From: Neptunomonas phycophila
GTDB lineage: Bacteria > Pseudomonadota > Gammaproteobacteria > Pseudomonadales > Balneatricaceae
Assembly (NCBI RefSeq): GCF_001922575.1
Contig: NZ_MRCI01000001.1
Span: forward strand, 2,108,001 to 2,172,000
DNA: 64,000 nt
Direction: 5' to 3'
Shown here one piece after another: positions 20,001 through 26,556 of the stretch. The translations under genes were made by a program, and so were the position numbers. The notes beneath the pieces were generated by a model. It ran no database searches. It saw only the letters and a list, made by a program, of their open reading frames with translations, and was not told where the DNA came from. Within the stretch, counting starts at the first letter, position 1. Each line of letters starts with the position of its first letter.

Positions 20001-22766
20001 GACCCAATAAACGATGCGCCCACCACCGCGGGCGAATCAGCAACTACGGATGAAGATACGCCAGTCACTGTGGATGTGTTAGCCAATGACTCCGATGTTG
20101 AGGGCGATACGCTCACAGTCGACTCTGCCTCAGCAGCCAATGGCACGGTTGCAATCAACCCTGATGGCACCATTACTTACACGCCTGATGCGAACTTCAC
20201 TGGCTCCGATACCATCACTTATACGGTCACGGACGGTAACGGCGGGACTGCTACTGCAACCGTAGCGGTGACGATTAATGCGGTGAATGACAGCCCAAGC
20301 ACTGCAGGCGAATCAGCTACAACGGATGAAGACACCCCAGTCACTATCGATGTGTTAGCCAACGACTCCGATGTTGACGGCGATACCTTGTCGGTTGATT
20401 CCGCTACTGCACCTAACGGCACGGTTGCGATCAACCCTGACGGCACTATCACTTACACGCCTAATGCGAACTTCACTGGCTCCGATACCATTACTTATAC
20501 CGTGAGCGATGGTAACGGCGGTACCTCAACGGCTACCGTAGCGGTGACCATTAATGCGGTGAATGACAACCCAACTACCACGGGCGAATCAGCAACTACG
20601 GATGAAGATACGCCAGTCACTGTGGATGTATTAGCTAACGATTCCGATGTTGACGGCGATACCTTGTCGGTTGATTCCGCTACTGCACCTAACGGCACGG
20701 TCGCGATTAACCCTGACGGCACCATCACCTACACGCCTGACGCAAACTTCACTGGCTCCGATACCATTACTTATACCGTCACGGACGGTAATGGCGGGAC
20801 TGCTACTGCAACCGTAGCGGTGACCATTAATGCGGTGAATGACAGCCCAAGCACTGCAGGCGAATCAGCGACAACGGATGAAGATACGCCAGTCACTGTG
20901 GATGTATTAGCCAACGACTCCGATGTTGAGGGCGATACGCTCACAGTCGACTCTGCTACAGCAGCCAACGGCGCGGTTGCAATCAACCCTGATGGCACCA
21001 TCACTTATACACCAAACGCCGATTTTAATGGCTCAGATACCATCACCTATACCGTGAGCGATGGTAACGGCGGTACCTCGACGGTTACTATGGAAGTGAC
21101 GATTAATGCCGTGAACGATGCGCCAACCATCGAGGAAAGCACAGCGATTACTGACGAGGACACGCCTGTTACTCTCGATGTGTTAGCAAACGCAAGCGAT
21201 GCGGACGGTGACACACTCAGTATCGATTCAGCAACCACCACCAATGGCAGTGTCACTATTAATGGAGACGGTACGCTCTCATTTGTACCGCAAGACAACT
21301 TTAATGGTACAAGTACCATCACCTACACAGTAACAGACGGCAATGGAGGCACATCAACGTCTACCATTACGGTCGATGTAGCTCCGGTAAATGATGCTCC
21401 GAGCACCGCCGACGAAATAGCAAATACTGATGAAGATACAACGGTAACCATAGATGTATTGGCAAACGATACGGATATTGAGGGCGGAGCTTTATCCGTT
21501 GAAACCGCTCATGCAAATAACGGTACAGTCGTCATTAACGGAGACGGAACTCTCAACTACACGCCTGATACTAATTTTAATGGACAAGATACAATAACCT
21601 ACACCGTAGCAGATGAAGCAGGAAGCACATCTACCGCAACAACTACGGTAGTTATCGCACCGATAAATGACGCACCAAACATTGCGCCACAAAATGCCAC
21701 CGCGACAGAAGATACACCTATCACTATTGATGTTTTAGGAAACGCTAATGATGTAGATGGGGACACATTATCTATTAATAGCGCCACGTCTGAAAATGGC
21801 ACAGTAAGTATCGGTAACGATGGCAGTATTACCTATACACCCAACCCTAACTTTGCAGGTAATGACACGATTACCTATGTCATTACCGATAGCCAAGGCG
21901 GCGCGCAGACAGCCGTTGTAAGCATTTCTGTAACTCCCGTCAATGATGCTCCCGATGTTACTAATAACTTGGCTACAACACCGGGCAATACAGCCCTCAC
22001 ACTTAATGTCCTTGATCAGATAACAGACGTTGATAGCGACAGCTTAGTTATCTCCACCGCAACAGCTGACAACGGAACAGTCATTATCAATAACGACCAA
22101 TCCATTACCTACCAACCCAATACGAACTTTTCGGGAACAGACACAATTAGCGTTAGTGTATCCGATGGAAACGATACATCCATCAGTACTATAACAGTCC
22201 AAGTTGATGAAACCGTCGTCCAGGTAGAACAGCAAGAATCACCACGAAGTGACGCCGCTACACCGACGTCACAAAATACCAATACTCCTCTAGGTATAGA
22301 GTTAGTGGAATATGACCCAGTCTTATTAGACGCGCTTAATGGTGTTCAACAGTTAGAAGGATTGGCTAATTTAACAACTAACTCCCCGATAGTTGAATCT
22401 GTCAGTTTTATGCAACAGCTTGGTGGTTTAACAGAGCTAACGATCGATAGTTCTATTATTAATCAAACGGTTAATTATCTAAGCGAGCAAGCAACCACCA
22501 GTCCACAAGCAGAAGCACTAACCGATAGCTTTTTAGAGAGTAATCCTGAAAACATATTAGGTATCGTGGATGAAAATAATATAAACGAAGATGAACTAAT
22601 AAATTTAGAAAATGAGCAGGCGAACAATGCTCAAGTTTCTGAATCACTAGCAGCTAACCCTTATAACAACCTAGTTCTTCAACCCCTGACATTTTCTGAA
22701 CAAGTAAACGAAACAACTAACCAGCCATCGGAAGAATTTAAGTCGATTATTAAGGCGCTTACTTAA
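14052..22766 (+). CDS. Giant DUF4347/cadherin-like repeat surface protein (2904 residues)
   Basis: A very large, Ser/Thr/Asp-rich secreted-type protein with no ordinary Sec signal. Residues 13-24 read LALEKRIMFDAA, the LEPR-like N-terminal motif seen on many giant bacterial surface proteins. Residues about 70-232 form a DUF4347 domain (VYFIDDSLPDQS through IIAHATDGSLQLG and LFYGCDFAST). Cadherin/Ig-like and He_PIG-type repeats follow, then from about residue 1345 a run of 92-residue tandem repeats with calcium-type DxDGDxL motifs and the NGTV-INPDGT-TYTP-FTGSDTITYTV pattern. A non-repetitive Asn/Gln/Glu-rich tail covers about 2716-2904; no RTX nonapeptides are seen. The stop overlaps the start of the TolC-like gene, so it is very probably the cargo of the export genes downstream. 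Adhesion or matrix function is inferred. Confidence 0.85.
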   Translation: MGTTTIKKHFTRLALEKRIMFDAAALDTAFEALPSSGGVNTEATEASPTDINNVVAALTDLSQEDAQRSVYFIDDSLPDQSVLTAAIPADATIITLATNQDGLVQIADSLQGLTNIEAIHIIAHATDGSLQLGNSIIDAASVTDLYAEQLASINQSLTEGADILFYGCDFASTESGIETLQALATSLGADLAASDDITGISGDWDLEQQTGIIEAATFAAENWNHNLLILPVAVDDIAIVEEDSTNILDVTANDINPLEPDPITITSAVAGQGTVEINPDNTLTYTPNANFFGADVITYTISDPDGAALVPGIVAVTVNPVDDLPSLVLPVSIPLFLEDTALVFADVLGTQISLGDLDGGVAVVSLSVPIGDLSLAQTAGLTLSQGDGVNDNEITMEGDIADLNAALNGLIYTPDADYNGPVTITIGITDTLLSLPITATLPLSISAVADIVDDNVSTIIDTPVAFNVMDNDTFENATAIVTSYTTPLHGTITVDAQGQALYTPDSGYTGTDSFTYTVSSNGTTETATVTLTSSLPNTPPTIDVPGTQNSDEDTNLVFSTATSNAITIGDGEASSLTVTLQSTQGVMTLGQTTGISFTTGDGDSDSDIVMSGSITDINAALDGLTYTPTADYYGAATVTVQASDGEASQTSSINVLMVGDIDGVTDDITTDVQTPISFFPLANDTYENTPSLTSVSAGSHGTAVIGVGNSITYTPDAGYRGDDSFTYTVESGGTTEVITVDVTVGINNAPSSTDLVALSLVDNQLVSLSTSLSFSDTDLFDVLTYSATGLPSGLSIDPTTGIILGTVDAHASVLTPDGRYDVVVTATDIAGLSADANLQIQVINPDPIVSAGVATGLEDSDLNLDVLLNASDPDGDALSVDAASALNGTVSINPDGSLTYVPNADFFGIDTLTYTVVDEDGGSATGTITVTVENVLDLPTISIPTLDLFTEDTPLIFADLLGQQISVGDIDGELLDIRLSVPVGTLTLNETAGVSLSEGDGIDDSIVRLSGNVADINVALNNLVYTPGADYNGPVQITVELGQLGQLLLVNAQVPLGIEAVADIVDDTISATEDIPVNFNVLDNDSFENAGRIVDSYTTPSFGTVIIDAQGNATYTPGTSFTGTDSFTYTVLSNGTYETATVTINVNPPANADPTSSAVGNQTANDGELFSLNISGNFADADGDTLTYSASGLPTGLTLDAATGIISGTLGSSASTQIANGEYGITITANDGNGGLVSESFSLTISNPAPTAVADSFSGDEDDNITGNVLLNDSDSDGDSLSVNTSPIVAPLHGSLTLNGDGSFVYIPDPNYNGNDTFTYQVIDADGGTANAVVSLTVNAVNDTPIATGESATTDEDTPVTVDVLANDTDADGDSLSVDSATATNGTVAINPDGTITYTPNANFNGSDTITYTVSDGNGGTSTATVAVTINAVNDNPTTVGESATTDEDTPVTVDVLANDSDVEGDTLTVDSATAANGTVAINPDGTITYTPDENFTGSDTITYTVTDGNGGTATATVAVTINAVNDNPTTAGESATTDEDTPVTVDVLANDSDVDGDTLSVDSATAANGTVAINPDGTITYTPNANFTGSDTITYTVSDGNGGTSTATVAVTINAVNDNPTTVGESATTDEDTPVTVDVLANDSDVDGDTLTVDSASAANGTVAINPDGTITYTPNANFTGSDTITYTVSDGNGGTSTATVAVTINAVNDNPTTAGESATTDEDTPVTVDVLANDSDVEGDTLTVDSATAANGTVAINPDGTITYTPNADFNGSDTITYTVSDGNGGTSTATVAVTVNPINDNPNAVNDSASTNENTPAIITVLDNDTDSDGDSLSVSSASAANGTVSINPDGTLTYIPNLGFNGTDTISYSINDGNGGVANATVSVNVNAAGNNSPSANNDSASLNEDTSANIDVLANDTDTDGDTLTVDSATAGNGTVAINPDGTITYTPDANFTGSDTITYTVSDGNGGTSSAIVNVTVDPINDAPTTAGESATTDEDTPVTVDVLANDSDVEGDTLTVDSASAANGTVAINPDGTITYTPDANFTGSDTITYTVTDGNGGTATATVAVTINAVNDSPSTAGESATTDEDTPVTIDVLANDSDVDGDTLSVDSATAPNGTVAINPDGTITYTPNANFTGSDTITYTVSDGNGGTSTATVAVTINAVNDNPTTTGESATTDEDTPVTVDVLANDSDVDGDTLSVDSATAPNGTVAINPDGTITYTPDANFTGSDTITYTVTDGNGGTATATVAVTINAVNDSPSTAGESATTDEDTPVTVDVLANDSDVEGDTLTVDSATAANGAVAINPDGTITYTPNADFNGSDTITYTVSDGNGGTSTVTMEVTINAVNDAPTIEESTAITDEDTPVTLDVLANASDADGDTLSIDSATTTNGSVTINGDGTLSFVPQDNFNGTSTITYTVTDGNGGTSTSTITVDVAPVNDAPSTADEIANTDEDTTVTIDVLANDTDIEGGALSVETAHANNGTVVINGDGTLNYTPDTNFNGQDTITYTVADEAGSTSTATTTVVIAPINDAPNIAPQNATATEDTPITIDVLGNANDVDGDTLSINSATSENGTVSIGNDGSITYTPNPNFAGNDTITYVITDSQGGAQTAVVSISVTPVNDAPDVTNNLATTPGNTALTLNVLDQITDVDSDSLVISTATADNGTVIINNDQSITYQPNTNFSGTDTISVSVSDGNDTSISTITVQVDETVVQVEQQESPRSDAATPTSQNTNTPLGIELVEYDPVLLDALNGVQQLEGLANLTTNSPIVESVSFMQQLGGLTELTIDSSIINQTVNYLSEQATTSPQAEALTDSFLESNPENILGIVDENNINEDELINLENEQANNAQVSESLAANPYNNLVLQPLTFSEQVNETTNQPSEEFKSIIKALT
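18080..21330 (+). repeat. Tandem 276-bp coding repeats within the giant protein
   Basis: About a dozen consecutive units of 276 bp (92 codons), one with a 3-bp insertion, encode TDEDTPVTVDVLANDSD-type cadherin/Ig modules. Units starting near 18087, 18363, 18639, 18915 and 19191, and again near 20025-20850, are nearly identical in DNA. Two more divergent units (about 19470-20020) interrupt them. Flanking units before and after drift further. Such homogeneity points to recent duplication or gene conversion, so copy number may vary between strains. It also invites assembly collapse. Confidence 0.9.
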
Positions 22767-24310
22767 TGATAAATAAAATTATTAAATTCAGAAATAAAAG
22801 ATACAAAAAAGAGACAGTTTTATCGCTAGTTGCCATGGTATTAATTGTGAGCGGCTGTAGTGTACAAACTCAACCAATCGACTTTGAAGCGAATTCAGTT
22901 GTCTCTTATCAGCGCATCGATACTATCATTAAAGATGAAGAGCCTATTACTGGGCCAATATCTCTTTATGAGGCTATGGCGCGCGCGCTTAAGTATAACT
23001 TAGACGAAAAAATCGAATTACTAGACGAAGAATTCAGACGCAAACAAACGGCTGTAACTCAACTGGGCATGATTCCATCTATCACCGCTTCTTTTGGGGT
23101 CGATAGCCGCAATAACGAATCAGGATCGAGCAGCCGCTCCATTCTATCAGGTCAAGAATCGCTAGAACCTTCGTCCTCTAGTGAAAAAACCGTCTATTCA
23201 GGTGATTTAATTGCAAGCTGGGACATCCTCGACTTTGGTTTATCTTATGTTCAAAGTAAACAAAACAGCGATGAAAGACTTATTGCTGCCGAGCGCCGCC
23301 GCAAAGTTATTAATCGTATTTTAGAAGATGTAAGAACCGCCTATTGGCGCGCGGTTAGCGCCGACCGTACTCATAAAAAACTCGTTAAATTAGAAGCATT
23401 AACTCAAAAGGCTCTCCTACAAGCAGAAACTCTTGAAAAAAGGCGCCTAGCGCCGCCTCTCAAAGTACTTAACTATCAACGAGACCTTTTGCAAATACAG
23501 TCCACTGTTCAGCGGATGCAGCGCGAATTACTACTGGCCAAAAAACAACTAGCGGCTTTAATGAACTTAAAGCCAAACTCCTATTTTAAATTAGTATTAC
23601 CTGACCGAACGGATGTTGTACCCGAATTACCGGGATCTGCACAGCAAATGGTTATGATTGCATTACAGTTTAGATCAGAACTAAGGGAATCAGCCTATAG
23701 AGAGCGTATAAATATTGATGCCTTACAAGAGCAATTTATTAGTTCATTACCCGGATTTAGAACTGTTCTGGGTATTAACTATAACTCAAACGAGTTCTTA
23801 TATAACGAGGATTGGATCAACATAAGTTCTAGAATTAGTTGGGATTTAACAAATCTTTTCCGCTATCCACTTCAACGAAAAGCATTAAAAGCCGAGGCTA
23901 AAGTCATTCAAGCACGAGCGGATGCTTTAACCATGGCGATTATGACTCAAGTTCACGTAGCGCGAGCTCGATTTATACGCTTCTCACAAGAGTTAAACAC
24001 CATTCGAATGTACAACGATGTGCAAGGACGAATTCTTACATTAACTCAAAACGGCTTTAAAGCAAAAGCAATCAGCCAGCGAGACCTAGTTAAAGAAGAG
24101 ATGAATAGCATTTTATCAGAGGTCCGCTATGACACTGCTTATGCTGATCTACAAAATGCTTATGCCAATTTATATGCATCTATGGGTGTCGATAACTTCG
24201 ACTTTAATATATCGCCTGAAGCCCCCGTTGCCGAAATAGCTGAGAAGTTACGAAACCATTGGGAAGAGCAAGCCGTCGCTCTCCCAGCTGTACCGGAGAT
24301 TCCTAAATGA
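22766..24310 (+). CDS. TolC/OprM-like outer-membrane efflux lipoprotein
   Basis: This 514-residue protein has a lipoprotein signal ending VLIVSGC (lipidated Cys31), then two outer-membrane efflux (OEP) repeats rich in long helices, as in TolC/OprM trimers that tunnel across the periplasm and outer membrane. It begins on the stop codon of the giant repeat protein (TAATG) and its own stop overlaps the next ATG (ATGA), so the set is translationally coupled. This ties its job to export of that protein. Family members serve type I secretion or drug efflux; the linkage favours secretion. Confidence 0.87.
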   Translation: MINKIIKFRNKRYKKETVLSLVAMVLIVSGCSVQTQPIDFEANSVVSYQRIDTIIKDEEPITGPISLYEAMARALKYNLDEKIELLDEEFRRKQTAVTQLGMIPSITASFGVDSRNNESGSSSRSILSGQESLEPSSSSEKTVYSGDLIASWDILDFGLSYVQSKQNSDERLIAAERRRKVINRILEDVRTAYWRAVSADRTHKKLVKLEALTQKALLQAETLEKRRLAPPLKVLNYQRDLLQIQSTVQRMQRELLLAKKQLAALMNLKPNSYFKLVLPDRTDVVPELPGSAQQMVMIALQFRSELRESAYRERINIDALQEQFISSLPGFRTVLGINYNSNEFLYNEDWINISSRISWDLTNLFRYPLQRKALKAEAKVIQARADALTMAIMTQVHVARARFIRFSQELNTIRMYNDVQGRILTLTQNGFKAKAISQRDLVKEEMNSILSEVRYDTAYADLQNAYANLYASMGVDNFDFNISPEAPVAEIAEKLRNHWEEQAVALPAVPEIPK

Positions 24311-25113
24311 ATAAATTTGTTAGCTTATTAACTCATAGTTTTTTATTGCTAAGCATCGCTCCAGCTATGGCTGAAACGCCGTTAGATACAAGTAAGCTAC
24401 CTAGTCTTGCTAACTCAAATACAGCGCCGGACGCTACTCAACAACACACTCAAAAGTCGCCTGTTCGCGGAGTTGTGCGCTCAACCAATGAAGCAACACT
24501 GTCTTCTGGTATACCAGCGCAAATTCAAAACATGCCTTTTCAGGAAGGTATGAGCTTCAAAAAAGGTGAGCTTTTAGTTCAATTTAATTGTGACAAGCAG
24601 CAGGCTGAGTACCGTGCAGCTAGAGAGGCTATAAAAGTTAAAAGGAATACTGTAAATACAAATAAAGAATTACAAAAGTTTGAGTCTATTGGTCAATTTG
24701 AACTAACAGCTTCGATTGCAGAACTAAATCAAGTGACTGCGCAGGCACAAGCATTGGCCTCTGAAGTATCTCATTGTTCCATAAAAGCTCCCTATGCGGG
24801 GCAAGTCAAAGAACAACTAGCTTTGAGATACGAAAGTGTAACGGCAGGCCAGCCTGTTATTTCCATTATTGATACTCAAAATTTAGAAGTCGATATGGTG
24901 ATCCCTTCACATTGGCTTAATTGGTTAACGGTTAATACAAACTTCTCCTTTTCCGTAGATGAAACACGACAATCCTTTACCGGAAAAATTGCGCGCATCT
25001 CCCCTTCTGTCAATCCCGTTAGCAAAACCGTAAAAGTTATTGGGCAACTTTTGCCACCCGAAACAGATCAGCTTATTCTCCCTGGTATGAGCGGTACTGC
25101 TCATTTTGAATAG
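24307..25113 (+). CDS. HlyD/RND-type periplasmic adaptor protein
   Basis: This 268-residue membrane-fusion (adaptor) protein has a cleavable signal peptide (cut after PAMA near residue 22). Biotinyl-lipoyl-like halves (RGVVRSTNEATLSSGIPAQIQNMPFQEG and CSIKAPYAGQVKEQLALRYESVTAGQPV) flank a short helical hairpin, followed by a beta-barrel domain. It would link an inner-membrane component to the TolC-like protein encoded just upstream, whose stop it overlaps by four bases. It is short for the family because the coiled hairpin is small. No own transmembrane anchor is visible beyond the signal. Confidence 0.85.
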   Translation: MNKFVSLLTHSFLLLSIAPAMAETPLDTSKLPSLANSNTAPDATQQHTQKSPVRGVVRSTNEATLSSGIPAQIQNMPFQEGMSFKKGELLVQFNCDKQQAEYRAAREAIKVKRNTVNTNKELQKFESIGQFELTASIAELNQVTAQAQALASEVSHCSIKAPYAGQVKEQLALRYESVTAGQPVISIIDTQNLEVDMVIPSHWLNWLTVNTNFSFSVDETRQSFTGKIARISPSVNPVSKTVKVIGQLLPPETDQLILPGMSGTAHFE

Positions 25114-25122
25114 GTAAACACC

Positions 25123-26553
25123 ATGGCAAGGAACCTTCAATCAAAGCAGCCACTTATACCTAACGCTGATCAAGTCTCTGTTTCCGCTATCCGCCTACTG
25201 AAGTTTGAGCGTGACATTCGACAACTAGAATCAACTGATGCTTTAAAACTGCATTTCGTTAATCAGGTAAGAGAGTTAGTCCCTTACGAGCAAGCATTTT
25301 TGTTCCAGCGCAAGCAAAGTGCTCAGAAGTTACAGCTAACGCTTATCTCAGATATAGCTACTTTAGAGAGGGACGCTCCGTTTAACCAAACGCTGGAGCA
25401 GGCTGTTCAAGCATTAGATGCCAGCAAGTATCTAGTAGATACGTACCGAAGCTTTCCCCTGAACACCGATAAAAACTTAACGGATACGAAAAACAACAGC
25501 AGCCCAGACTTAATAAATGATTACCCTCACCAAGCTGTGTGCTGGGTTCCGTTATTTAATCAAACCGGATTGGCTGACGCAGGAATATTATTAGCTCGCG
25601 ACCAAGCATTTTCTGACCAAGAAACCACTTTATTAGTCCGTATTATTGAAACTTACGAGCACGCATGGTTTGCACTAACAGGAAATAAAACAGCGACCAT
25701 CGGAGGCAGAAACACACGGCTAATCTCTATTAGTTTAATCATTCTTATTGTTGCAGCTGGGTTATTTCCTGTTCGCCTCAGTGTAATGGCCCCGATGCAA
25801 GTGATTCCACAAGATCCTTATGTGCTTACAGCGCCAATTGATGGAGTCATTAAGTCTATCGCGGTTGCGCCTAACACCAACATAAATGCAAACACCCCGC
25901 TTGTCACCTTTGAAGATTTAAAGCTCAGAAACGAGTCAACGTTGGCAGAGCAAGAGCTTGCTGTAGCCCAAGCTCGGCTATCACGTGTGAACTCTTCAAT
26001 TTTTTCCGATGCAGATGTTGCCTATGAATTACCTATCGCACGCGCCGAACTTAATTTAGCTGAGGTGAGATACCGATACACTCAAGAGCTACTGTCTCAA
26101 ACGCAAGTAACTAGCCCGGTGGCTGGGCTTGTTACTTATACTGACCGCAAGGACTGGGAAGGTCGTGCAGTACAGGTAGGAGAACAGATCCTACAAGTTG
26201 CTAACCCGTTACGTGTGCAATTCGGCATCGACTTACCCACTGGAGACTTGATCGAACTAGAAACAGGGGCTGATATCAGCATTTATTTAGACAGCGCTCC
26301 ATTGGGAGGTTACGAGGCAAGCCTTAAATCTATTAGCCACACCCCAGCAGCGACAGAAAGCAACATCACCAGTTACCGCATCATTGCAGAACCATCATCA
26401 CTATCAGGCGAACAAAATGGACTCGATGTTGTAACTGACATTCCACGTATTGGAGCGCGAGGCACCGCGCGCCTTTACGGCAAGCAAGTGACCTTAGCTT
26501 ATCAGCTGTTACGCCGCCCTATCGCCGTTGTCAGGCAATATCTTGGGGTGTAA
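25123..26553 (+). CDS. GAF-like domain fused to HlyD-type adaptor
   Basis: This 476-residue protein has an N-terminal part (about 20-185) resembling a GAF sensory domain, including a VCWVPLFNQTGLADAGILLARD core. One transmembrane segment follows at about 199-216, then a periplasmic HlyD portion with lipoyl halves (VLTAPIDGVIKSIAVAPNTNI and VTSPVAGLVTYTDRKDWEGRAV) around a helical hairpin. The GAF part would be cytosolic, so the protein could couple an internal signal or a cytosolic partner to the periplasmic export path. It lies nine bases after the first adaptor and three before the M50 gene. Confidence 0.82.
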   Translation: MARNLQSKQPLIPNADQVSVSAIRLLKFERDIRQLESTDALKLHFVNQVRELVPYEQAFLFQRKQSAQKLQLTLISDIATLERDAPFNQTLEQAVQALDASKYLVDTYRSFPLNTDKNLTDTKNNSSPDLINDYPHQAVCWVPLFNQTGLADAGILLARDQAFSDQETTLLVRIIETYEHAWFALTGNKTATIGGRNTRLISISLIILIVAAGLFPVRLSVMAPMQVIPQDPYVLTAPIDGVIKSIAVAPNTNINANTPLVTFEDLKLRNESTLAEQELAVAQARLSRVNSSIFSDADVAYELPIARAELNLAEVRYRYTQELLSQTQVTSPVAGLVTYTDRKDWEGRAVQVGEQILQVANPLRVQFGIDLPTGDLIELETGADISIYLDSAPLGGYEASLKSISHTPAATESNITSYRIIAEPSSLSGEQNGLDVVTDIPRIGARGTARLYGKQVTLAYQLLRRPIAVVRQYLGV

Positions 26554-26556
26554 AAA

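Noticed and set aside
18011-21322. A ladder of minus-strand open frames of about 77 codons at 276-base steps opposite the giant protein
   Set aside because: They are periodic shadows of the tandem coding repeats; they have no ribosome sites and no recognisable family.
18080-21330. Regular repeats considered as a CRISPR-like array
   Set aside because: The unit is 276 bp and entirely coding, with no repeat/spacer alternation and no cas genes.
14052-22766. RTX-type calcium nonapeptides as a classical type I secretion signal
   Set aside because: No GGxGxDxxx repeats are visible; the DxDGD motifs belong to the cadherin-like modules.
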